In this document: positions 22,401 to 33,000 of the stretch, piece after piece
Layout of the letters: each line of letters begins with the position of its first letter
Position numbering within the stretch: the stretch's first letter is position 1
Assembly: GCA_965644295.1 (NCBI GenBank)
Contig: CBFFRP010000169.1
Coordinates: forward strand, 62,001-126,000
DNA: 64,000 bases
DNA from: Paraphysomonas bandaiensis
Taxonomy: Eukaryota; Chrysophyceae
Direction of reading: 5' to 3'
Translations under genes and position numbers: made by a program
The notes under the pieces: model-generated
What the model saw: only the letters and a program-made list of their open reading frames with translations
Database searches by the model: none
Told to the model about the DNA's origin: nothing

Positions 22401-22844
22401 AGGGATCAACAATACCTGGTGATGGGAGCTACAGGACAAGGAGGATGTCCGGAACGAGTGACAAAGTATGTATATCTATGTATGCGGATAGACGGAGTGG
22501 AGTATTATGGTGAAATGTTGGGAGAATTGAAGACTGGACATCCGATACAGAGCATATGGAAGTGTAAGTTTGATCTGATACCTAATATGACGGCTTCGTG
22601 CTTATGGGGAGGAGCGGAGGTGAAGGAGTTGAAAGAGCATCGTGCCTTTGTGGTGAGAACACCAGAGGGTATACCTGTTGTCATGAAAGGAAAGTCATAC
22701 GCAGAAACAATGAAATGGATGGCTAAGACGAGACATCGGGTAGCAGAACATCCAGTGTATCAAGGTAATATCACGGAAGGACGGAGGGTCAATACTGTGT
22801 GGAAGATAAGCCAATACCCTAACCAGTACTGTGTAAGACAATGA
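19353..22844 (+). CDS. Gag-protease polyprotein of the LTR element
   Basis: Structural/protease polyprotein of 1,163 residues from the first in-frame ATG (MDRDDKTSNVSHDS); that ATG lies 69 bp inside the 5' LTR, and the open frame extends upstream through GTG at 19305. N-terminal part is charged, with seven tandem units of the form DxRGP(S/L)GGP...DY (19838-20270) plus one degenerate unit. The middle is a helical gag-like region without recognisable family. At about residue 820 lies KCETCGFKHYMNRFC, a zinc-knuckle-like C-x2-C-x3-H-x5-C with the His one place off the usual CCHC spacing. At about residue 990 IHVDGGSEGAFMHEGLAEEM resembles the active site of a retropepsin, but reads D-G-G where D-(S/T)-G is expected. 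The frame ends 90 bp before the 3' LTR. No polymerase domains. Confidence 0.8.
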   Translation: MDRDDKTSNVSHDSEAQSPVVVTLGGQRGLGTVVESDQLSHASPSALSARSRREPLPEEGNIESISLDHEGEERQETKEELRSHAQKDLLEHGLRMQSMDDRKGGTQPNWSGRSTEQIEWMRDPILGGRDLEMGDRSSRDDMKSSWRSTGREEKIKRRDVYARADDVRGPSGGPGYIRRKDYATDEDVRGPLGGPGDDYMKDEDVRGPLGGPGDDYMKDEDLRGPLGGPGYARRDDYMKDEDLRGPSGGPRYSRREDYATEEDMRGPSGGPRYSRRNDYMKDEDLRGPSGGPGYSKREDYVREVNFRDLSRGLGEEIEKQMRVPEWLVEPSRERSVKGQIGRLSRSVQSERELHRLLMKELEIGVGNEGLTAAHRQACEYWLRNRRRLLSGSMETGIKMLSQLTELNRIGERIQYVEAQQEALLAARKELSEKARMLWIQKGESMCDSNRRTLDRMRVMEEVDETDSDDWENSAGVYRKGVMRGPLSGIQTMTREEAETCGYKTFCRWCNMVGKEYKSSLDRQLEEKCQSFLRTRNVAQHVFDLLGKIPIPRWMRMETAGKLRFQPIDFDALGRSTGMVKRVDCVQFFDSLYAAAHTANMSPMRILAEIRGGTVFKGELAEEVRWRMASGDFEMDIDRNRRGEETPETDVVAWGYALYQFSILFTEAFGVKMDPAVLMMEIDRFELSDESPQAFEKSLMELRYLITQAGVTEPERELYHKFKVKTIDMPRVGKRVADEVESIIQIKQCMGVRNVQYDRNFLVSTVAQIVPRIVDQDSLNSKSEKMVRSHGVYAGRAAPEKCERRIDGLDRSTRPWKFLKCETCGFKHYMNRFCPFRDDRKKDDGTYMKCAEFNGYKPWRFAKFEAKTLEKIFEVMKQNSKAWQELGDVLRRKFVQMVADAKEEQVKSMMNVLHHVRTVGEPTKERVEEARGLETVKSEDGNQQVSNRKVSVAHTMTSPVQHDDKKIRMDTLTWWCGESIVRGETIPMAIHVDGGSEGAFMHEGLAEEMGLEVHEYPRDQQYLVMGATGQGGCPERVTKYVYLCMRIDGVEYYGEMLGELKTGHPIQSIWKCKFDLIPNMTASCLWGGAEVKELKEHRAFVVRTPEGIPVVMKGKSYAETMKWMAKTRHRVAEHPVYQGNITEGRRVNTVWKISQYPNQYCVRQ
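19424..19441 (+). other. Putative primer binding site
   Basis: TGGTGGACAACGTGGGCT starts two bases after the TG...CA end of the 5' LTR. The leading TGG would pair with a tRNA 3' CCA, and the next eight bases would need an acceptor stem ending GTTGTCCA. The tRNA was not identified. The site lies inside the gag reading frame. Confidence 0.5.
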
Positions 22845-22920
22845 TACAGGATGAATCTGTGAGAGTTCATGTGGTCAATATGAAGCCAGATTGTTATGTT
22901 GTTGGACCTATTCAGGTCTT

Positions 22921-22934
22921 GGATTAGGGGGAAG
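22921..22934 (+). other. Putative polypurine tract
   Basis: GGATTAGGGGGAAG lies directly against the TG of the 3' LTR, the position and composition expected of the plus-strand primer of reverse transcription. Confidence 0.65.
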
Positions 22935-23515
22935 TGTAGCAAAATTGGGTATGACAAGTATGGGTGATTTAGGAGGTTGTTATGGCTGAAGAATAAGATG
23001 AAGTGATGTAGGTTGTAGTATGAAATGAGATGTAGATGGTAGTTATGATTAGATTAGAAGATACGAGTATTAAGGCCAGATATAGGGTTGGAGTGTACCG
23101 GAACTACCCGTACATACGGATGTAACGGACGTTCATGGTAACCCGTACAGTATTATGATGGTATACGTAGGTATTCTGTAGGATGATATAGGAGTAGATA
23201 GCAGGATGTTAAGGGATTTCTATATGATTATTTCTGGAAGTAGAAAACTAGCTATTTATGGCTGGGAAACCACTTCTAGAATTAACTATGGGGATATAGG
23301 TAGAAGGATATGGAGTTTTAGATATAATAGTGAAAGTTGATATTGTAGTTGTTGAAAGTTAAGAAGTAGCGAAGTAAAGAGTAAGAAGAGGAAGTTAAGT
23401 GAAGAGTGTTGTGAGAAGACTATCCTACCCCACATCACCTGTGCACATGGACAGGGATGATAAGACCAGCAATGTTAGTCATGATAGCGAGGCTCAATCA
23501 CCCGTAGTCGTTACA
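22935..23515 (+). repeat. 3' LTR
   Basis: 581-bp copy of 18842-19421 with one extra T. The open frame at 23399-23650 is the LTR-encoded start of gag running into flanking DNA and is not a separate gene. Confidence 0.95.
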
Positions 23516-24056
23516 CATTCACTAACTATTGAGCGTGTCAGAGATAAACATAATAATAGTGGGATGAACTGTAATATTAGATGGTTCATTGTTTTAAAAA
23601 AGCATTTCAAGACATACTTTATACATTCTAGCTATACACTGCTGTCCTAATCCTACGACAATTGCCTGTTATCTACATTACTTATTTGCCGTTGACATAT
23701 ATACGAGGTCAGGGCCTGGTAACCATTAATGGCCCATTAATGGTAGTCCAGCTCCCGGCAATTATAATGGCATTAATTAAAAATGTCCCGGCAATTATAA
23801 TGGCATTACCATTAATGGCCCATTAATTACCATTAATTTTCGATCTCTTCCCAGCTTGTGATATGCAAGACACAATAGGTTAAGAATACTTCTTATATAG
23901 AGTATAATTAAAAACAGCTACTTTGATATTATGACAACATCAGGCATCATCTTGATTTCCACACAACTATACAAATGAACGATATACTAATAAATAACCT
24001 ATTGATGACATACTATTTCGAATTTTAAAAACCTCACATTAATTTCACTGTATCTA
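23516..24056. other. Flank with AATTATAATGGCATTA direct and inverted repeats
   Basis: Between the LTR element and the 3' end of the giant gene. At about 23715-23840 the blocks CCCGGCAATTATAATGGCATTA and ACCATTAATGGCCCATTAAT each occur twice, the second nearly self-complementary. No gene supported. It may be a small degenerate insertion, but I could not define termini. Confidence 0.5.
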
Positions 24057-27000
24057 TTACGAATCGCCAGTGTAGTCTCGGACAGAAGAAAACGGATTTT
24101 TCCAAGGATACGACATCAAGGAGAGATAGTTGTAACTTTCTTGGCCTTCATTCGTGGTGATCTCGTCTCTGCAGTCGTAGTGAGGAGAGATATCGCATTG
24201 TCGGTTGCTTGTCAGATATCCCATTACTCTAATAACTTCCGATACACACGATACTGGAATAGCAGAGAGGTCTCCAATCGTGACAGCACTCTCGCACGCC
24301 ACACAGAGGTTCCAAAAGACATCCTGACCACCGGAGTCAGAACATGTTTTCGAAATCTGCCCCGAACATTCAGACCAACTATCGATAACAGCGTATTCAC
24401 TTGCCGAGCACACACACAAAGCATGAACCCCAGCTTCCACCCGGCTGGCCTGGGAGTCTCGACACTCACGGACATGCACGGTGACTTCGCTGTGGCCCAA
24501 GTGCGGGTTCTGCACAACGGGCCCATCGTAGATTATATAGGTAAAGAAATCTGGCCCCAAGTAGTTCAGACGCGGAACATAATATAGCACCCTCTCCCTG
24601 CGTAAAAAGCGCTGAATAGCGTAGTCTCCATCTATTCTATTGTTGAGAGGAGTTCCCACGCCGTAATTATTCTTGCAATATCTATATTGCGAAACACCGC
24701 TTCTGACTCCATTCATGCCCGTTGTATCCACACCGTTACAAATACCAAGGGCTCGCTTCATTGCAGGCGAAGCCTCTAGCACGCCATCTTCTGTCAACTC
24801 AAAGGCATCTTTCCATTCGCCATATGAGCTGTGGGTACCAGTTGTTGTAGCGTATAGCGCACCGTACTTAGGAAGGGCCTTTACCTCCGCCCGCAGATCT
24901 TGGTAAAATGTACGCACCACTCCAGCAAAATCAGTAACTACAAGTACCCAGTCTGACACTGTGCCTGTCGACCCTTCCCATCCGCGGATATTTCCAGAAG
25001 TAAAAAACGGAGATGCAGTTATCTGCAGTGACCAACGGTCGTTGAACTTGATATTGTTGAACGCATTAGCAAAAGAATCTACCGGCTGATAAGGTCTTAC
25101 AACTGAGGCAGGGTTTACAGGATAACCTTCTGTGTACCACAACAAAGAGTTGAGCTTAACCTCAAATACCTCTACCTCTGCAAGAGCCAAGGCGCCTGGG
25201 CCTTCTCGCTGAATCTTAACGTAACCAATGTTTTCTATGTCCTCCGTCAATACAATTTGCTCTAATTTGTCAATTCGGTTGAAGCGGCGTAGCCACACTG
25301 CTTCAGCAATGGAGTCATTGAGAGATAGTGGGGGCTGTTCACCTGTTTCTTTAAAGAGCATCACCCAATATGGCACTAGCCAGCTGTTGAGTCCATCTAC
25401 TCCACCAACAAAATTAGCCACACGACTAACTGACTTCGCGAACCCTCTGGACTCTATCTGACTATACTTAACGAGTTGGAATCCTAAAATATTTTCCTGT
25501 TCTTCCCCATCTATAACATCAACGCCCCCAACAAAGGATGACTCCACTATGTTAACAACAGGTTCCGCTATCTCTACTCCATTGAAGGTGACAAGGTATT
25601 TCCAACCATGCCCTTTCTCCACACCGTCTCCAACAATAGTTTCTCTGGACACCGATAACTGTGCCAAACTTCCCAAAGCATTGATTTTTTTCTGCAAAAC
25701 TTTCGCCGTGGCGCCCATTTCAATAAACGCAGTGACAACTGAAGTCTCAGTGGGATCGTCACCTTCAATGTCATCGAATTGAAGTTTGAATCGCCCTCGG
25801 GGAAACTGGTCGTAAGCTTTTACAGTAACGGAGACTACAGCTGGAATCCACAATTGTGGAGTACGAGGCCAAATATTGATCGATCGCACTTTCGATCCAA
25901 TCGGCAAATGAAGTTGCCACCATCCATCATAATCAGATGCACTTGTTTCTGTCGTTGTTCTATCACCATATACTGGACTGTTGCTTCCATCGATTGCCCT
26001 GCTCGCAACACCACCGAACTCAGTTGAACTCTGATTCGCCACCCCTCGTCGGGCGATATTCTCTGCTCTGGTGTCGGAGAAGAAGAGATCACTCCCGATA
26101 CCGGTATCCGCACCCAGCGTTGACACGTTGTTACCAAGTCTAGTTCCCGGTACAGTGCGCCCAAGACTGCCCCCAAGACAGCATGAGTCGAAAACCGTCA
26201 CATCTCGTGATAGGTGTTCCAAACGAACAAGCAACTGCGCAGGATCCGTATGATAGAAATCGCGCACCACTATCTCTACTTTTGCGGGATAGCCAAACTT
26301 CCACTGCTGTTCGACTTTGTCTCGCAGCAGCTCATGATCATCTGGGTCACGAAGAGATATATCTGCTTCAGTAATAGGCGATTGCGTGCGATGTAGTATA
26401 GAAGCATTCTGTAGAATAATAGAACTCTTACCCAGATGATGAAGATCCACGGCATCGTCTTCTTCAGAGACAAAATATGAAAACAATACATCGGTGTCAC
26501 CAATATTGACAAGGACGTCCTTCTCATAAAATGAATTATTGTAGTACGCGTATGTACTATTTCCAGACCCAGAATACATTTCCAGAACCGGAACACCAAA
26601 AACAACTACTGGTTTAGAAAACCTAGCGAGAATTACAATCTGCTCGTTGAGACCATATACTCCTGATTTCTTCAGCGGCATCAGATACCTTACATACGGA
26701 GGTGTCGACTCTATATTCATAGGGCAACAGAAACCAACACTTCCGTCAGTGAAAGGGTAGGGGAGGGTAAGATCTGCAGGAATAGTTGGGGCAGCATCGG
26801 CCACACATCGACGTAGATCTCCAATTAGTGCGTTGATGCCGTCATATTCCAGAGGAAATGCGCTGTCTCCGGCTGCAATGGCATATTCAAAACGTAAATA
26901 TTGATAACATTCAAAATCGGTTAAGGATGGAATATGATCCGAACTGAAGGATGCATAGGCGATGCGGTCATTGTCAAAAGCCAGCCTTAACCTTGGTACT

Positions 27001-30000
27001 TCTATTACAGCAACAGGGGAGCTCATTTCGATGATGATTTGAACTACATCACCAATACCCCATGGGTACGTTTCACTGATATTGGGTGAGGTAACACGAA
27101 CGACGTGCGGCACATCGTTGTCAACGGCACCAATTTGAGCACCAACTATGGCATCGTCAACTTTCATTCCAGTCAAAACGCCTGTTTCTTCATCCACAAT
27201 AATATAATCTCCCAGTATAATCGGAAACTCTTCAGATATTGTGATCGGGCCGGATGGATCAGCAGCAGTTACGGGGTATACAAAATTGACGGAGTTTCCA
27301 ATATAGTCATTGTATATGGCGACACGCTCCAAGACGCTTTCATCATGATCGGCGGTAATGTTGAAACGAATATACATTGGAGTGGCCTCCCTCTTAAACA
27401 AGGACAAGGCCGAGTTGTCCATAACGGTAACATTACGATTGAATGCAAAAGAAATAGTTAATACATCTCCGGCGGTTGCTGACAACGGTATAAGGGTTAT
27501 GTCAACGTTTTTAGCTCGTGTTTCATCCATGATAATTGTATTAGATCTACCCAGACTGCCACTTTCTCCAGGATACGGAAGAGTCAGATCCACCTCAAGA
27601 CTTTCGTAAACATTAGCCATAAATACACCATCATAGAACGACCCAGCAATAAACTGAAGCGCAGTTGAAGATATATAATCTAACGCAGAAGTTGTATCGC
27701 CAGGCTGAATTACGTAAATAAATTTTAAAACCCTGTCACTCTCCATACCAGCAAAAGTCGCATGTGGCGTACCGAATAGTTTTAACGCGAGAGAAGGCTC
27801 GCCCACAACAGTTACTGGTCCCGTGAACTCAACAAATATTTCAAGTTCGTCAGGATCAGAAAATGTTCCATTCTGTGACGAAAATACTCGGCTCACACTG
27901 GGTAGGGTGTCAACAACTATGACTGTCTTATCGCACTCTACATAACAACATGTAGCGCCCAACTTCAGGTCCGCTGCTACGACAGGCATAAAATTCGTTT
28001 CAAGCAGAATACGGCCATTGTTCAAATCAATTTCCGACTCCCTAGCACACGATAATACACTACCATGTAGTTCCCCATCCACGACATAATCAAACAAAAG
28101 GCTGGACGAATTATAAAGTTCCACAAAGTTCAGATACAGAGGGACGTCATTATCAATGTACATAACAAGTACCGGCGACCCTTGCACGATGATAGATTCA
28201 CTAAGAACTACAACCACGACCATTCTATCACCCGTTGTGAGGATTCCACCATTCTCAACTTCAACTAAGTGTACTTCTACACTACTTTGATTTGGCAAAT
28301 ACGTGGTAGTACGTGCTGTGGAGTCAATGAGTTCCGACCGCATGGCATCTACGAATGCTTGAGTAGTTGCCTCTGTACCGTCAAAAACTACAGTGGGGTG
28401 AGCTGCAACAGCGGGCGTAAAGCTATCAGTGTATCCATCACGGGAAGACGACAGTAGACAAGCGGAATCGCCCAAAGTACACCCCATGAAACAGCCGATT
28501 GTATACGGGTTGAAATCAACAGACGGAACGGCACTTATGCAGCAGGGGTCATTTTCTCTTTCGCATAAGCCACTGTACCGCACATTACCAGAACACTCTC
28601 CGGACGCAGTTTCTCCAGATGTGTAGTAGCGATACATATACTCATCAACGCCGCTCAGACTTCCAAAGTAGCCGTTGCAGCTATCCAAGCAATACTTCTT
28701 ATGAGCACCACGGGCACCACATGGCCACATCAGAATTCCTGACGGTCCCATGTTACCTGCAACAACATTGAGAATTACCAGTGCGCAAAGGACACACAGT
28801 CACGTACCATACACAGGAAATCCATCTAAAGCCCAGCCGATCTGAGGACTATGTTGGTTTTCTTTGTTTCCTAGTTGCTCTAACAAACACACAGGAGGGA
28901 CATGATAGTGATAAACACCTGATGAATCCGAATGTCCCCCACATTTATCGAAAGTTACGCCTTCAGAATTCACTGCATCCCCACATTCAGTAGAGTCATC
29001 CAGCTGACCATACAAGTCAACCCCATTCAATGCCACCGCCAATGCTCCAGGTGTACACAAGGTGCTGCGTGGAGAGGTAGAAAATTTAGGATACAATGGG
29101 ATAGACAGTGTGGATAGCTCAAATACGGCATCAGACTTGTCATCTATACAGTCATTCTTTTGGCAGACATTATAATGATTCGGACAACTGGATCGAGTAA
29201 TAATTCTAGTTGATGAATTTACATCAACAGACTCAATATATATCCAACTACTTCCACTTGAGTCACAGAAACGGGACACCTCATTATCTTCCTCAGAATT
29301 CTCGATTTCAAGAAGTGCGGGTTTCAGGATAGAAAGGCCGCTAACATGCGCTCGTTTACTAGATATCTTAATACCAGCAGGGCTAAGCCTGTCCCCATCA
29401 CTGTCCTCCACAGACGGTTCTGGAATATTCTGTGCGGCACACAAACCCGTTGTCAAGTCAATGATTGAGCATGAAGAGGATGTCCGTAATGAAAATATAT
29501 TGGGATAGGATAACCTACTAACGTCATCCTCCGGCTGTATAGTCAAATAAAAAAGAGCCGAAGTTTCATTTTCCTGGTACGCAAAATATGCACTCGTATT
29601 TGAATTCAAAAGCAAATAAGTACTGTTATCATTGAAAGACACTGGACTGGAAAAGACTACTCGAATACTAAGCACATCACCTACGGAAACCGATCTTTGT
29701 AGAGAATCTACAAGAATCTCGGTCGGCACAGCCGATGCCACACCAGAAAGAGTGATGCGATGCCCACTACCTGAAATACTGGTGGAAGATAAGACAGATT
29801 CCACGTACGTCACCCACGCAAGGGTAGTGTTTGCAAGCACGCCAGGCGCCTGAGATTTTCTCCTCACAGACCCGAAAGTTACTTCTTCGCCATTTTCAAG
29901 ATACGTAGGAAATTTCAGTGCATATCTGTCCTCGTAATCAAACAGGGACATACTATCTTGTTTATTCACAGAGTAGACGAATTTTATGTCAGTCGTACCA

Positions 30001-33000
30001 TTTCCATTGTCTGTAATCGTAGCATAGCGATCTGTCCGCGAGATAAAGAACTTAATGGTCGGGTCTCCATAGACCACCACCTCCTGGCTAAACCTTACAA
30101 TAACGGGAATGTCAACTCCAGAGCCATAAGATCCATCAGGAATGGTTGTGAAAATACGAGTTATATTCGGAGGGGTGGTATCAATGCGAATGTTAGACAT
30201 AGACGAAAGACTCCCGTCAGCTCCAGGCAGCGGAAGGTCCAGTAAAGCTGGAACATATGCCACATCAGACAAGCGATAAACTTGTCCCCAATGGCTTTCA
30301 CGAAAAAGAACAATATCATTGCTGCGCCCCGCCCCACCATATAAATCCGCATTTAATCGTCCAGATGACCCCTTTATAATATCTGTGCTCAGTGCGAACG
30401 ATGCATCTAATTTGGTGCTATATGGGGCTTCCCTCGTGTCTACATAGTCTAGCTTTGTCGCTTCGTCACCATCCTGAACGGTATAACCATATAGGAATTG
30501 AGTTGTTCCGTTTCCATCAAGGTATACAGCATCTCTGTGCACGGATCCAGTGTTCAGCCGCAGAACAGGAGGATAAAAAGTCATCACAGGCTGTGTGAAA
30601 GTAACTTGAAATACAATAAAATCCCCGCAAGTATACACTCCTGACACGTTTAGCGCCTCCACTGACATCACAGCAGGTACTTGAAATCTCAGGAGAATGT
30701 CACGCCTGTATCGTACAAACGATTGATCTTCAGCGGGAAGCTGAACCCTCGCTTCAGTGGTGGGGGTGGTCGCCAATCTCTTGAAAATAGTTCCATTCAA
30801 GTGCTGGTACAGAGCTGATGTGCCAGCATAATCAAGAGGAACATTAGGGTGAAGAAAAATACCGGTTGGGGGCGGAGGCACAATGTAGCTGAAGTGAATT
30901 TCATCAGTACCATTTCCGTGACTATACCACGCCAGCAAATGCTTTATTTGATGAGGCACAAATAACTCAAGACTCGGCGTAGACGCCGAGTCCGACAAGA
31001 TAACAACTGGCTTTGTAAACATAACAGTTATGTCAAGCAAACTACCCGGATAATACTCCCCGTTCTTGTTGGTGGACGTTACCCTCCAAACTTCGGGTGC
31101 AGAGGTATCAATTGCAATAACATTCAACATCGATTCATATCCACAATCAAATACTTCGCTCCACTTGTTGCCAAGGGCATCTTCGAATTGCATATCATCA
31201 CCCATTATCTCTACACAAGAGCCATTCGCATCGTTCCCAACGAGTGATAGCGACTTTGAGTAGTCACCCGTCTCCACAACATACAAAAATGAGATAGATT
31301 TAGTTCCCGACCCGCCTATGTAGGATGCATTCTTCCCATCTGCTGAAGAATTCACACGAATATAAGCGTCGAAAATTGACAGATCTGAACCATTCGCAAC
31401 GGAAATGAAAACCTCAGAGTAAAACGTCAGTCTCACAATTATATCTTGTCCAGCTCCATACTCTCCCGCAGGAACATCTGTGTCAATAAAATGAATTCGC
31501 GGTGGCAGAGTTGCATCAACTGTAATGTTGCTCGAGTTTAAGCCATTCACAGAATCTTTAGGAAGAGTAATGTTCACCGGTGTTGAGGGATCCATGGAAC
31601 TGAGTAAAATGTGACTGTCATTCAGTCGAAGGGCTGAATTATTCAGTTCAGTGAGCGGTGATGCAACGTCACCATGTTCAACAATATACGAGAACACAAT
31701 TTCTGGGCTACTGTTCTGACGAAACGCAACGTATTCGTCCAGTAAAACGGCTCGTCGTATCTCACCTCCAAGATTCACAACATCAAGCTCAAGAAAAGGG
31801 TACCCAATAACCGTAACAGGAGTAGGATAAACAACCGTGATATCAATGACATCTCCAGCCTGTCCAACAACAGAAAAATTTGAATACACCCGTACCACTT
31901 CTGCAACTCCTGTGAACACAATCACATTCGCAGCATTAACAGATAAACTACTATCTGCGGGGGCGACAGACGCGGCATTGTTGGTCAGCGTTATCCACTG
32001 TGTAAAAGTTGAGACATAAATTCCGCCTTTACTCACACTTATAGCATTCGTATCATTGAGCGACAACCTATTAGACTCATACGAATCCGTGGCAAGTATA
32101 GTCCGTCTAAAAGTGACAGTACGGCGCTTGGAAGCAGGAATCATAATTCTTGTTTCGGGCTCATATGGGCATTGGTAAGGAACTGTTTCCAGTACGGACG
32201 GCGCAAGTCCATCAAATGCTAGACGATAAGAAATTCCGTCAGATATCGCATATGGCGTAATTTCTACAGGAAGCGCATCTTTCAAAGCGTCGAGTTGTGA
32301 TAGCTCATATTCCAGCGCATTGGTATCGTCCCAGCTAATGCATGCCGTGTAGCTTCCCTGATAAGATACTACATACGACCCCACTCTGCCGTTGACCATT
32401 AGCCACTGCTCGGACGACACATTGATATACTCTCCAACGAGACTCCCACCATCAACAGTTGAATAGCCTGCAAACGTAATCGTTGCATCAATATCATCAG
32501 ATACTTCGACATCACGCTCAAATTCTACACATATATCAATCGTATCACCCGGTTGAATGAATTGCGGTGGGGCGGAAGTTAACTTTGGGCAAATGTTGAT
32601 ATTTTCCACTCCAACTGCATTTCTACACTGAACGCTTATTCTGTGAGGAAATACTCTTCGTAACATGCTTCCATATGGTTCAGATATGGTAGTATTCACA
32701 ACAACGTTAGGATTACCAAGCTGATGCAAAACTGAGCTACTGAATTCCAAAGCGGCAGGGCCTAATGGTCCCAGATCCGATACGTCGACGGGATTTTCGA
32801 CGTGATAATAAAATAAAATCGTATCTGTGGCGTTCCCACTGTAATAGTACGCATACTCCTCAGTGTTAAGTAGAAGTTTCAAGTCAATCAAATAAAGTGG
32901 ATTCGCCACTGAAGAGGAAAATGAAACTGCTTCTGTGAATTCGACGGCAATGAAAATTGCATCGCCACACACCAATAAGTCAGAAGTATTCACTCCGTAT

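Larger units (their letters stand above)
18837..23519 (+). mobile_element. Non-autonomous gag-protease LTR retrotransposon, 4.67 kb
   Basis: Complete element with two LTRs of 580 and 581 bp that differ by a single 1-bp indel that I can see, flanked by the direct duplication ACATT (18837-18841 and 23515-23519; CATT if the LTR is taken as TG...CA). A primer-binding-site candidate follows the 5' LTR and a purine tract precedes the 3' LTR. The single internal reading frame encodes a long gag-like protein with a zinc-knuckle-like motif and a retropepsin-like domain. No reverse transcriptase, RNase H or integrase fits in the 3.5-kb interior, so mobilisation must depend on another element. The near-identical LTRs point to recent transposition. 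Superfamily (Ty1/copia, Ty3/gypsy or Bel/Pao) cannot be set without polymerase. Confidence 0.9.

Noticed and set aside
18842-23515. Autonomous retrotransposon with polymerase in another frame
   Set aside because: The interior is filled by the single gag-protease frame; no YXDD-type reverse transcriptase or integrase motif was seen in any frame.
23399-23650. Separate small ORF downstream of the retrotransposon
   Set aside because: It is the LTR-encoded gag start in the 3' LTR running into flanking DNA.
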